Shown in pieces: positions 17,246-25,822 of a stretch of 64,000 bases of DNA (the first letter of the stretch is position 1; the number at the start of each line of letters is the position of its first letter). This DNA is from Palleronia sp. LCG004 (GTDB lineage: Bacteria > Pseudomonadota > Alphaproteobacteria > Rhodobacterales > Rhodobacteraceae), in assembly GCF_032931615.1 (NCBI RefSeq), contig NZ_CP136759.1:1178001-1242000 (forward strand). The letters run 5' to 3'. The translations under genes were made by a program, and so were the position numbers. The notes under the pieces were generated by a model, which saw nothing but the letters and a program-made list of their open reading frames with translations, was not told where the DNA came from and did no database searches.

Positions 17246-20233
17246 TCAGCTTCCGCCCTTGAGCCCCATGAGTGCGGCAGCAAAGGGATTGTCGGGATCG
17301 ATCGCCTTCTCCTTCCGGGGCTGGCGTTTCGGCTCGGATCGCGGCGAAGTATCCTGCGATTTCGCACCGCCCTTACGGCGGTTCTGTGCCTTGCCTTGGG
17401 GCTTGCCACTTTTCGGGCCAGCACCTTGCTGCCGCGCTTTTCCTTGCCGGTTCGGTCGGTTGCCGCCCCATGTAAACGTATAAAATACTTCCTGCTCCGC
17501 GGTCGTCAGATCTGTGTCGTCTACCGCGGCCATTCCATCATCATCACCGGGCTTGACCGCATCGCCCGGTACATCAGTGCTTCCTGGCGCAGTCACGCCA
17601 TCGGTTCCCGCTTCCATGACGGGAGGACTGCCCGGAGTGGGTGTCGGCACCTCGGTTGGCGTCGTTGTCGGACCCTCATCCGGGGCGTCGCCCGGTCGTT
17701 CATCGGGCGGACTTGGCGGGGTTTCGTCCGGATCCGGCATCGGGACGTCAGCCGGTTCAGGATCCGGGGTCTCCTGCGGAACATCCGCCGGGGGTGTGGC
17801 CGGAGGAGTATCAGGCAGATCGGGTTGCGGATCCGGCTTGACGGTCACCGACTTGACCTTCGGACGCTCTCCACGTTCGGCCCGATATCCTAAGCCTCCC
17901 ATCAAGAGTGCAAATTGCTCAAGCGTCATGCCCGTAATCGACAGCATGTCCGCCTTGGCCTCGAAGCCCTTGCGGCTGTCTTCACCACGCAGGAGATCGG
18001 CGAGTCGTTCCAGCATATCGATGCGTATCGCGCGATCGCCTGCCGGGCGATAACCCGACATCAGGTGGGTGTTCTCCACTGCGTCTTTCTCGGTCGGGAT
18101 CGTCACGAGGCCCGCCGGAGGGCTTTCAGGGAACGTCTCAAGTCCCTGACGTAGCGACCAGAGCACCAGTCGCAGTCGCGTCGGTGCAGGTTTCAGCAAG
18201 AGCGGCAGGAAAATCGTGAACTGACCGAACCGTACGCCGTGCTTCCTCAGCGCGCCTCGTGCCTCCTGGTCCAGTTCCTTGACCTCGCCCGCGACTGCAT
18301 CACGCGGCAGGATGCCCAAACCTTCGATCAGACGGAAACCGAACCCACGGGCCAGACCCGTAAGTGTCTCGTCGCGCTGAATTGCCAGAAGCGGTTCGAA
18401 CAAGGCCACGATCTTGCGGTCTATGAAGTGCTGAAGACGACGCTTTACCTTTTCGGCAACCTCGGGGCCCGCGTCTTCGTCGACGAAGGCCTGCACACTC
18501 GGCTTCAGGGGATCATCGCCCGCGACGAGCTTTCCGACAGCCTGATCGCCCCACATGAGGCCGCCTTGCTCGGTAAAGTCGATCTCCGTATCGGGCGCGT
18601 TATAGAACCGGTCGGATCTCAAGTGGAATTGCGGGACGAGCGCCGCGGATGCCGTCTGGCGCAGCGTCTTAGCCTCGTCCGGCGACGCGCTCTTGTCCTG
18701 GCGAAAGCGAAAGCCTTCGAGACGGCCAAGTTTCTGGCCTTCGACGGTCACTTCGCCCTTGTCGTTCACTTCGGCCAAAAGGCTCTCCTTCTGCTTCAGC
18801 CGGCGGAGCAGAACGGATGTCCGCCGGTCCACGAATCGCTGCGTCAGCGCCTCGTGCAGCGCGTCCGACAGCCGGTCTTCTACAGCGCGGGTCGCACCGC
18901 GCCAATGGCTTTCGTCGTCCACCCAACCCTTGCGCTGTGCCACGTAGGTCCAAGTCCGGATATAGGCGAGACGTTTGGACAACGTATCGATGTCGCCATC
19001 GGTTCGATCGATCCGCTTGACCTGTCGCGAAAGCCAATCGTCGGGCACCCTGCCCCATTCGTGCAGGAAGCCGAAAATGCGCTCGAGCATGTCCGCGTGT
19101 TCGCCGCCGCTGATACCACGGAAATCGGGGATCCGGCAGACGTCCCAGAGAAGGCGCACGGCCCTCCCGTCCGAACAGGCATTCCTGATTTCGGGTATCG
19201 CCGAAAGACGTTTGAGCGCCGCCAGATCGTCCGCCTCGCGCGCACGGTTCAGCCGTTCGTGATCCGCCTTCACTTCCAGCGACGCGATGAGCGCGTCGGT
19301 CGTTCCGTACTGCAGCGATGAGTTGCGCCATTGCAGCGTCTTCAGCGGCGCGAACCGATGATTGGTGATAGCATCGACCACCCCCTCGTCGAGCGGCGAG
19401 GCCTCGCCTGTCACGCCGAAGGTCCCGTCGGCCATGTAACGCCCCGCCCGACCCGCGATCTGGGCGAGTTCGTTCGGCATGAGATCGCGCATGCGCCGTC
19501 CGTCGAACTTCCGTGTCGAAGAAAACGCGACGTGATCGATATCGAGGTTCAACCCCATGCCGATCGCGTCCGTCGCGACGAGGAAATCGACATCGCCGTT
19601 CTGATAGAGTTCGACCTGCGCGTTGCGCGTTCTGGGGCTGAGCGCGCCCATCACCACGGCCGCCCCACCCTTCTGACGGCGGATGAGTTCGGCGATGGCA
19701 TAGACATTGTCGACCGAGAACCCGACGATGGCGCTGCGCGGGCGCATTCGACTGATCTTGCGACTGCCGGAATAGACCAGTGTCGAAAAGCGTTCGCGTT
19801 TCATGAAATGGGCCTGCGGTACGAGCGCCGTGATCGCGCCGCGCATCGTCTCGGCCCCCATGAAGAGAGTTTCGTGCGTTCCGCGCGACCGCAGCAATCG
19901 ATCGGTAAAGACGTGCCCACGCTCCGGATCGCCACATAGCTGGATCTCGTCGACAGCGAGGAAGTCGGTGCCCATACCCTCCGGCATCGCTTCGACCGTG
20001 CAGACCCAGTACTGGGTCCGCTCGGGCACGATCCGCTCTTCCCCGGTAACGAGGGCGACGACCGAGGGGCCGCGGATCGCGACGATCCGGTCATAGACCT
20101 CCCGCGCCAGGAGCCGGAGCGGAAGACCGATGATTCCCGTGCGGTAGCCCAGCATCCGCTCGATCGCGTAATGGGTCTTGCCGGTATTGGTAGGGCCGAG
20201 AACGGCCGTGACGCGGCCGGTCGTCATGCTCAT
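17246..20233 (-). CDS. SUV3-like superfamily 2 RNA helicase
   Basis: A 995-residue ATP-dependent helicase related to mitochondrial SUV3. Motif I is GPTNTGKT at 13-20, motif II is DEIQ near residue 94, and GAETMRG forms motif III. Motifs V and VI are ATDAIGMGLNLDI and QIAGRAGRY. A helical C-domain follows. From about 820 comes a long Pro/Asp/Thr-rich segment (DTPPATPPADVPQETPDPEP and more), then a basic tail with KGKAQNRRKGGAK. Related alphaproteobacterial proteins are usually called helicase-related protein. A role in RNA turnover is likely but unproven. It starts the unit with the S4 protein. Confidence 0.9.
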   Translation of the reverse strand: MSMTTGRVTAVLGPTNTGKTHYAIERMLGYRTGIIGLPLRLLAREVYDRIVAIRGPSVVALVTGEERIVPERTQYWVCTVEAMPEGMGTDFLAVDEIQLCGDPERGHVFTDRLLRSRGTHETLFMGAETMRGAITALVPQAHFMKRERFSTLVYSGSRKISRMRPRSAIVGFSVDNVYAIAELIRRQKGGAAVVMGALSPRTRNAQVELYQNGDVDFLVATDAIGMGLNLDIDHVAFSSTRKFDGRRMRDLMPNELAQIAGRAGRYMADGTFGVTGEASPLDEGVVDAITNHRFAPLKTLQWRNSSLQYGTTDALIASLEVKADHERLNRAREADDLAALKRLSAIPEIRNACSDGRAVRLLWDVCRIPDFRGISGGEHADMLERIFGFLHEWGRVPDDWLSRQVKRIDRTDGDIDTLSKRLAYIRTWTYVAQRKGWVDDESHWRGATRAVEDRLSDALHEALTQRFVDRRTSVLLRRLKQKESLLAEVNDKGEVTVEGQKLGRLEGFRFRQDKSASPDEAKTLRQTASAALVPQFHLRSDRFYNAPDTEIDFTEQGGLMWGDQAVGKLVAGDDPLKPSVQAFVDEDAGPEVAEKVKRRLQHFIDRKIVALFEPLLAIQRDETLTGLARGFGFRLIEGLGILPRDAVAGEVKELDQEARGALRKHGVRFGQFTIFLPLLLKPAPTRLRLVLWSLRQGLETFPESPPAGLVTIPTEKDAVENTHLMSGYRPAGDRAIRIDMLERLADLLRGEDSRKGFEAKADMLSITGMTLEQFALLMGGLGYRAERGERPKVKSVTVKPDPQPDLPDTPPATPPADVPQETPDPEPADVPMPDPDETPPSPPDERPGDAPDEGPTTTPTEVPTPTPGSPPVMEAGTDGVTAPGSTDVPGDAVKPGDDDGMAAVDDTDLTTAEQEVFYTFTWGGNRPNRQGKARQQGAGPKSGKPQGKAQNRRKGGAKSQDTSPRSEPKRQPRKEKAIDPDNPFAAALMGLKGGS

Positions 20234-20316
20234 GGCGTGTGCCTCGGGTATGATCGCCCTCTAAATGACGTGCCGGGGGCAGCCGCACAACCCCCGGGAA
20301 CGATATGCAGGCAGGC

Positions 20317-21060
20317 TCAGCCGCCGGGCAGAAGATTGGCGAGGCCGCGCATTCCAAAGGTCGCGCCGTGCTCGCGCCCGAACGTGTACTTTGCGCCGAT
20401 CTCGATGAAGGTTTCTTCGGAACTTGCCCCGTCGAACTCGATCTCGGCCCAACCGACCTCGGCGAAGACGCTGGTCGCGGGGCGGAAGAGATAATCGGCC
20501 TGGACGGCAATCCTGTGGCCGTCAATTCCATTGTCGGCGTTGGCGAGATCGTAGCTCGCGCCGATATTGAGGTCGGGCAGCAGCCAGTACTCTCCGGACA
20601 CGCCAAGCATGACCCCCGACCCGAGATCGTCGATATCGCCATCCGAAAGATATGCTTCGACCGAGAAATCGATGTAGTCGCGCGCGATCTCGATCCCGTA
20701 ATATCCAAGATCGTAATCGTCACCCTTGTCGCGCCCGATAAACGCGCCGAAGGCGAAGGACGGATCGTAATGATAGATGCCATGTAGGGTCAGCGTATTG
20801 GCATCGTCGCGCGGCCCGCCGAAATCGTGATATGCGATGTCGCCTTGCAGTGCGAAGGTCGAGCCGAAACCGACCTCTACCTGACCGCCCAGCTTCAACC
20901 GATCCAGGCTGTCGGTCTCGTCCGTCCGGTCGACTGCGACGTCATCGAGAAAGCTCGAATAGGACAGAGAGACGTCACCGCCTGCGATCTCGACCGCGAA
21001 GGCCGCACCGGCGCTGAACGACAGGACGCAGGCCGCGCCTGCGAAATTCCGCAAAATCAT
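20317..21060 (-). CDS. putative outer-membrane beta-barrel protein
   Basis: A 247-residue protein with a signal peptide ending near FAVEIAGG (cleavage about residue 23) and then alternating hydrophobic/polar strands rich in Gly, Asp and aromatic residues (GYYGIEIARDYIDFSVEAYL, DYLFRPATSVFAEVGWAEIE). It ends in a glycine-rich LLPGG rather than the usual aromatic residue, so barrel insertion is not certain. I cannot place it in a named porin family. It is a single gene; the opposite ends of its intergenic regions hold no obvious operator. Confidence 0.7.
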   Translation of the reverse strand: MILRNFAGAACVLSFSAGAAFAVEIAGGDVSLSYSSFLDDVAVDRTDETDSLDRLKLGGQVEVGFGSTFALQGDIAYHDFGGPRDDANTLTLHGIYHYDPSFAFGAFIGRDKGDDYDLGYYGIEIARDYIDFSVEAYLSDGDIDDLGSGVMLGVSGEYWLLPDLNIGASYDLANADNGIDGHRIAVQADYLFRPATSVFAEVGWAEIEFDGASSEETFIEIGAKYTFGREHGATFGMRGLANLLPGG

Positions 21061-21214
21061 TAATTGGCTCCTTAAGTACCGCTCGTACCCGTATTTGCTC
21101 GGGCTCGCCCACAGGATCGCGCAAAGGGACGTCGGCGTAAATCGAAACCGGCCAGGAGCCGCCAGAAAAATGTCCGTTCTCGCATGCCGATGTGTGGCAG
21201 CACGGCTTAGATCG

Positions 21215-21754
21215 TCAGATCCGGCTTCCCTCGACCACGATCTCGAGCCGTTGAATTGCAGCCTGGGCTTCGGGATGTGCGGGATAGAGCGCTTCGACCT
21301 CGCGCCAGGCGCGCAGGGCGAGATCCTCCCGACCGAGATCGGCGAGGATAACGCCTACCCCCGACAGCGCCCCGAAATGGCGGGGGTTGAGAGCGAGCGT
21401 CGTTCGCAGATCGTCGAGCGCAAGTCCCATGCGCCGATCGCGAAAAAAGGCCGTGGCCCGGGCATGATAGCCTTCGGCGAAATCGGGGGCATGGTCGATC
21501 AGCGCACTGAGATGCTCGATCGCGCGCTGGGTATCGCCTGCGTCCAACGCTTCCTGCCCGCGTGCCAGAAGAACATCCATCGCGGGAGATCCCGATCGCA
21601 TCCATTCGCTCGCGATCTTTTCGGCGATGCGACGGGCATCGGGCTCCTGGGCCGAGGCAAGCGCAGTATAAAGATCGTCGAGACGGTCCTGTGCGAGCGC
21701 GGGATGGACCGCGCAAAGCGCCAGTGCCGTGACGAGAGGTTTGAGAATTCCCAT
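21215..21754 (-). CDS. exported TPR-repeat protein
   Basis: A 179-residue protein with a signal peptide (MGILKPLVTALALCAVHPAL, cleavage after ALA) and at least two TPR-like helix pairs (AIEHLSALIDHAPDFAEGYH; LRTTLALNPRHFGALSGVGV). TPR proteins are interaction scaffolds; the partner is unknown. The frame runs up to 21955, but that part is antisense to the SCP2 gene. The start is 21754, or MEPG at 21766. It is divergent from the SCP2 gene, 87 bp away. Confidence 0.85.
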   Translation of the reverse strand: MGILKPLVTALALCAVHPALAQDRLDDLYTALASAQEPDARRIAEKIASEWMRSGSPAMDVLLARGQEALDAGDTQRAIEHLSALIDHAPDFAEGYHARATAFFRDRRMGLALDDLRTTLALNPRHFGALSGVGVILADLGREDLALRAWREVEALYPAHPEAQAAIQRLEIVVEGSRI

Positions 21755-21841
21755 GCCAGGCTCCATATTGCCGGAATGAGCGTAACGCGCCGGATCCGGT
21801 TTGCACACCGGCCCGGCCTCACGAATGAGGGAAGACCTAAC

Positions 21842-22126
21842 ATGAGCGCAGTGATCGACGAGGCGGTGAAGCAGCTCAACGAGAAGACAGGCGGCTCCTA
21901 TGACGGGTCGGCGAAATTCGTCATTCAGGACGAAGGCACGATCATGCTCGACCATGACGGCGCGCGCGCTGCCGACGAAACGTCCGACGTGACCCTGACT
22001 GCCGACGCCGACACCTTTCGGTCGATCCTGAACGGCGAGACCAATCCCACCACCGCTTTCATGACCGGCAAGCTCAAGGTCGACGGCGATATGGGTCAGG
22101 CGATGAAGCTGGCCTCCGTCCTCTGA
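21842..22126 (+). CDS. SCP2 sterol-binding domain protein
   Basis: A 94-residue stand-alone SCP2 domain. FVIQDEGTIMLDH, SDVTLTADADTFRSILNGE and FMTGKLKVDGDMGQAMKL are the conserved segments forming the lipid tunnel. Such proteins bind acyl chains, acyl-CoA or sterols in the cytosol. A lipase-like hydrolase begins 4 bp downstream, so the pair is an operon and may handle a common lipid. The start at 21842 gives the standard length. Confidence 0.92.
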   Translation: MSAVIDEAVKQLNEKTGGSYDGSAKFVIQDEGTIMLDHDGARAADETSDVTLTADADTFRSILNGETNPTTAFMTGKLKVDGDMGQAMKLASVL

Positions 22127-22130
22127 CGGA

Positions 22131-23078
22131 ATGCTCCCGGCACCACTCCACGACGATATCGCCGACGGCCCCGAAGGCGGTCAGGCGCACTGGGTCGAGG
22201 CGCAGGACGGACTGCGCCTGCGCGTAGGGCACTGGCGCAATCCAGAAGGCCGCGGCACTGTCCTGCTGCTGCCGGGGCGGACTGAATACATCGAGAAATA
22301 CGGTCCGGCGGCAGTGGAGTTGGGCCGGATCGGTCTGTCGGTCATCTCGATCGACTGGCGGGGACAGGGACTGACCGAGCGCATGCTGGGGGACCCCATG
22401 GGTGGTCACATTCGTCGATTCCGGGATTTTCAAATGGATCTCGAGGCGCTTGCAAAAGCTGCCGAAGATCTCGACCTGCCGCGGCCGTGGCACTTGCTTG
22501 GTCATTCCATGGGCGGGGCGATCGGGCTGCGCGGATTGAGCGAGGGCTTCGACGTGGCGTCGGCCGCATTCTCCTCGCCCATGTGGGGCATCGGGCTGTC
22601 CTCGGCATTGAGACCGATGGCCTGGGCACTCAGTTGGGCGGCACGCGGGCTGTCCCTCGACCACCTCTACGCGCCCGGCACCTCGGCCTCTTCCTATCCG
22701 AATGCGGCCGGATTCGAAGGCAATTTTCTGACGTGCGACGACGTGCAATATGCCTGGATGGCACATCAGGTCGAACGCCATCCCGAACTCGGGCTCGGGG
22801 GGCCATCGCTGCGCTGGTTGCACGAGGCGCTGCGGGAGTGCCGCCTGCTGTCGCGGAAACCCGCGCCCGAGATCCCTTGCGCGGTCGTACTGGGCACGGC
22901 CGAAAGGCTCGTCGATCCGGTCGTCATCCGCGATCGTATGAAAGAGTGGCGTGAGGGCACACTTCACATGATAGACGGAGGCCGCCACGAGACGATGATG
23001 GAGACCCCCGAAAGGCGCACGCGGGTCTTCAACATCCTGCGCGCGCATTTCGAGGCACACAGCGCTCCAACGCGTTAG
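22131..23078 (+). CDS. alpha/beta hydrolase, monoacylglycerol-lipase/lysophospholipase type
   Basis: A 315-residue Hydrolase_4/serine-aminopeptidase-fold protein. WRGQGLTE is the oxyanion region, the nucleophile is in GHSMGGAIG (near residue 126), and the catalytic His is in GGRHETMMETPERR near the C-terminus. Family members cleave acylglycerols or lysophospholipids at the membrane. The upstream SCP2 gene, 4 bp away, supports a lipid substrate. It ends tail-to-tail with the Anbu gene, sharing TTAG at 23075-23078. Confidence 0.9.
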   Translation: MLPAPLHDDIADGPEGGQAHWVEAQDGLRLRVGHWRNPEGRGTVLLLPGRTEYIEKYGPAAVELGRIGLSVISIDWRGQGLTERMLGDPMGGHIRRFRDFQMDLEALAKAAEDLDLPRPWHLLGHSMGGAIGLRGLSEGFDVASAAFSSPMWGIGLSSALRPMAWALSWAARGLSLDHLYAPGTSASSYPNAAGFEGNFLTCDDVQYAWMAHQVERHPELGLGGPSLRWLHEALRECRLLSRKPAPEIPCAVVLGTAERLVDPVVIRDRMKEWREGTLHMIDGGRHETMMETPERRTRVFNILRAHFEAHSAPTR

Positions 23079-23791
23079 ATCTCGATCGTCGCGAACGAAT
23101 CCCTCAGGGCCGCCGACCATGCCGCCGACATCGCCTGGAAGGTCTCGTCCTCGGCTTCGATGCGGCGGGTGCGGGCGATGCTGCAGGTATTCGACTCGAT
23201 CACGGTCAGATCCAGCGGCATGCCGACGCTTAGGTTGGATCGGAGCGTCGAATCCATCGACAAAAGTGCCGCCTTCTGCGCGTCGGCAAGGCTTGTCGAT
23301 GGACGGACCACCCTGTCGAGAATGGGCTTGCCGTATTTGTGCTCGCCGATCTGCAGGAATGGCGTGTCGCCGGTCGCCTCGATGAAATTGCCTTCGGAAT
23401 ACACGAGGAACATCCGCGGGTCCCCGCCACGACGCTGCCCCGCGACGATCATCGACGCGCGCGCGGACTGAGCCCGATCGCCGAGCTTGTCGGCAACCTT
23501 GCCACTGACTTCGGTCAAGGTATCCCCGACGATCTCGGCGACGCCCAACATCGTGGGCGCTGACATGATGGATCTGGGGCCACCCTCCTCGATCGCTTCT
23601 TCGAGACGGGCGATTGTAGTCTGTGTCGTGCTCAGCGATCCGGCGGTCATGATCGCGACGACACGTTCGCCCGGATCCTCGAAGGTGAACATCTTGCGAT
23701 AGGTCGAGATATTGTCGATCCCCGCATTCGTCCGTGTATCGGACAGGAGGACCATTCCGGCATCGAGAAGAAGGCCAACGCAGTAAGTCAT
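23075..23791 (-). CDS. Anbu, proteasome-like N-terminal nucleophile peptidase
   Basis: A 238-residue protein of the Anbu (ancestral beta-subunit) family. It begins MTYCVGLLLDAGMVLLSDTR; removal of Met would expose Thr2 as the N-terminal nucleophile, and the SDTRTNAGID strand-turn is a family mark. The proteasome-like fold continues through MTAGSLSTTQ and SARASMIVAGQ. The frame reaches 23824, but only the start at 23791 gives the Thr nucleophile. Anbu genes usually sit with an alpha-E protein, a circularly permuted ATP-grasp protein and a transglutaminase-like protein; none of these is nearby here. The natural substrate is unknown. Confidence 0.93.
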   Translation of the reverse strand: MTYCVGLLLDAGMVLLSDTRTNAGIDNISTYRKMFTFEDPGERVVAIMTAGSLSTTQTTIARLEEAIEEGGPRSIMSAPTMLGVAEIVGDTLTEVSGKVADKLGDRAQSARASMIVAGQRRGGDPRMFLVYSEGNFIEATGDTPFLQIGEHKYGKPILDRVVRPSTSLADAQKAALLSMDSTLRSNLSVGMPLDLTVIESNTCSIARTRRIEAEDETFQAMSAAWSAALRDSFATIEI

Positions 23792-24195
23792 GGGAACCGA
23801 TCTTGATTTGGACGCAGGATGCACAACGGCATCGCTGTGATCTGGTTTCTATATCAGAAGGGTTCCGAAAACGTGTAGCCCCCATCGCCTGTTCCCGGAA
23901 AATCATCTGGGTCCTTGCGGATCGCACATCATGCCAGCGGTACGCTCAAGTAACTCCATCCAGAAAGGACGGACGTCCGGGGATCAATCCGTCATACTCC
24001 ACATGTTTTCGTGATCGCTTTGCCCCTCCAGCGGCTCTCCACTCCATTGCCCGAATATTCAACCGGTTCTATGATCATCCGAATGTCCGGTTTTGCTCAT
24101 TCCTCCCAGCACGTGGTGCCAGAGATCGTCCTGATACGCGCATCCTGCCGGACCAAACGAAGCTCCGTACATTCCCTGCTCGCTACCTACGTTTT
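23792..24195. other. 404-bp gap between Anbu and the lipid cassette
   Basis: No gene, tRNA or clear promoter is visible. It must hold the start signals of two divergent units: Anbu (minus) and the cassette (plus). A TATAGA on the minus strand (at about 23848-23853) could be part of an Anbu -10 box. AACCGG and CCGGTT lie about 26 bp apart near 24060-24091. The frame of the cassette's first gene stays open through most of the gap, but its translation there shows no family signal. Confidence 0.5.
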
Positions 24196-24912
24196 ATGAG
24201 TGAGCTAGGCGCGACAGGACCGCTTGTTCGAAACAGTCGACCGGCGCGGGCTTTGGCCATGACCGGGATCGTCTTTGTCCCGCTCACACTTCTCGTTGGT
24301 TGGCAGATCGAACCCTCTGGCCTTGCCATCAGTGTAGCGACTCTCGGCATCGGGATCGCCCTCGCCGTCAGAGCCATGGGGGCGCGATACCCGCATAACC
24401 GATTGGGAAGCTGCAACGTTGTGACCACCCTCCGGCTCGCGCTGATGGCCGGGCTCGCGGCCGGGCTATTGGGTGATCGTGGTGCCGATTGGTCGATCTT
24501 CGCAGTAGCGATGCTGGTCCTTCTGCTCGACGGAGTGGACGGTTGGCTCGCCCGACGCGAAGGCGTCGCGTCGGAGTTCGGCGCGCGGTTCGACATGGAA
24601 GTCGATGCGGCCCTTGCAGCGATCCTGTCTCTCGTCTTGCTTGTAGATGGCAGGGGCGGTGTCGACCTCCTCGTTCTCGGAGGCGCGCGGTATGCCTTCG
24701 TGGCAGCGTCCTTCGTGCTACCGTGGCTGTCGCATCCGCTTGCGCCGAGTTTGCGGCGCAAAACCATCTGCGTCCTGCAGATCGGCGCGCTTGCCGTGTT
24801 GAGCGCTCCCATACTGCCCGACTGGTCTGCCCGCCCGCTCGCTGTCGTCGCGGCGGCATTCGTCTTCTGGTCCTTCGCCCGTGACATTCGCAGACTGGCC
24901 GCCACTCGATGA
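24196..24912 (+). CDS. CDP-alcohol phosphatidyltransferase family membrane enzyme
   Basis: A 238-residue integral membrane enzyme that joins a CDP-activated lipid or headgroup to an alcohol. The full motif D-x2-DG-x2-AR-x8-G-x3-D-x3-D is intact at residues 112-137 (DGVDGWLARREG, then FGARFDMEVD). Six or so membrane helices surround it. The acceptor alcohol is unknown; it does not look like the standard PgsA or Pss. The frame is open further upstream to 23734, but the family-like sequence starts near MSELGATGPLVRNSRPARA (24196). Its stop overlaps the next start (ATGA at 24909). Confidence 0.88.
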   Translation: MSELGATGPLVRNSRPARALAMTGIVFVPLTLLVGWQIEPSGLAISVATLGIGIALAVRAMGARYPHNRLGSCNVVTTLRLALMAGLAAGLLGDRGADWSIFAVAMLVLLLDGVDGWLARREGVASEFGARFDMEVDAALAAILSLVLLVDGRGGVDLLVLGGARYAFVAASFVLPWLSHPLAPSLRRKTICVLQIGALAVLSAPILPDWSARPLAVVAAAFVFWSFARDIRRLAATR

Positions 24913-25820
24913 AGCGCGCGCTGCGTTTTGCGGTGACAGGACTTCTTCTGGCGCTCCTTCTGCGTGCATTCGACGGGGCCGATATCGCGAACCGTCTCAC
25001 CGCGATGGATCCCGTCTGGATGGCGGTGGCGGTTCTCTGCTTGTGGATCCAGACATTTCTCATGGCAATGAGGTGGCGATTGGTGGCGCGCGCCCTCGGC
25101 ATCGCGTTTCCCCCTCTCTTCGCCCTCCAGGAGTATTTCGTCTCGCAATTGGCCAACGCGACGCTCCCCGGAGGTGTCGTGGGCGACGGAGCACGCGCGG
25201 TCCGCTCGCGCATCGGCGAGACCGGTCTTCGCCGTGCCGCGCTGGCTGTGATGTTCGAGAGGGCCTTCGGTCAGGCAGGCCTTCTCGTCGTTGCTGTCGC
25301 GGGTCTCATGTCGCTTGCATTGGTACCCGGCGCGCTCGACTGGCCGGACCGTCTCGCCCGCGGCCTCGCGATAGCGGGGCTTGTGGCGATATGCCTTTGC
25401 CTGATTGTCGCGATCTGGCTTAGAGGCGGGCGGATCGCATCGCTTCTTTCCCTCTGCCTCCCGGATGGACGCCGACGCGTGATGCACCTTGCACTGGCCG
25501 TCGGGGCAGCCCTGCTCAATGTTGCAGCGTTCGCCGCGGCCGCGCGCGCGACAGGTGTTACGCTTTCGGTTCAGGCGGCTCTGGTCCTCGTGCCACTGAT
25601 CCTCCTGGCAATGCTCGTCCCGCTTACGATCGGGGGTTGGGGCTGGCGCGAGGGTGCGGCGGCAGCGCTCTTTCCCGTGGCTGGCGCTTCGGCTGCTGCT
25701 GGCGTTGCCGCCGGGATCGCGTTCGGTATCGCAATGCTCATTTCGGTTCTGCCCGGCCTCGCGATCCTCTCGCTCGGCCCTCCGGCGACGCGCGACGTCA
25801 CCGCGGCCGACAGGAACTGA
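24909..25820 (+). CDS. lysylphosphatidylglycerol synthase TM-domain/flippase-like membrane protein
   Basis: A 303-residue protein with about eight membrane helices of the LPG_synthase_TM (UPF0104) type: the conserved MRWRLVARALG, then YFVSQLANATLPGGVVGDGA and FERAFGQAG. Members of this fold include flippase domains of MprF. There is no attached aminoacyltransferase domain, so the likely role is lipid translocation rather than lysylation. It is coupled to the upstream CDP-alcohol transferase by ATGA, and the next gene begins 2 bp after its stop. Confidence 0.85.
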   Translation: MKRALRFAVTGLLLALLLRAFDGADIANRLTAMDPVWMAVAVLCLWIQTFLMAMRWRLVARALGIAFPPLFALQEYFVSQLANATLPGGVVGDGARAVRSRIGETGLRRAALAVMFERAFGQAGLLVVAVAGLMSLALVPGALDWPDRLARGLAIAGLVAICLCLIVAIWLRGGRIASLLSLCLPDGRRRVMHLALAVGAALLNVAAFAAAARATGVTLSVQAALVLVPLILLAMLVPLTIGGWGWREGAAAALFPVAGASAAAGVAAGIAFGIAMLISVLPGLAILSLGPPATRDVTAADRN

Positions 25821-25822
25821 AA

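Noticed and set aside
18669..19937. Long open frame on the minus strand within the helicase gene
   Set aside because: Same strand, other frame as the helicase; composition is Arg/Gly-rich shadow sequence with no family pattern.
22074..23927. Very long minus-strand open frame across the SCP2, hydrolase and Anbu genes
   Set aside because: It overlaps three well-supported genes and its Arg-rich translation shows no domain; a GC-driven shadow.
24183..25487. Minus-strand open frame across the lipid cassette
   Set aside because: Antisense to two genes with clear motifs; Arg/Thr-rich and unrecognisable.
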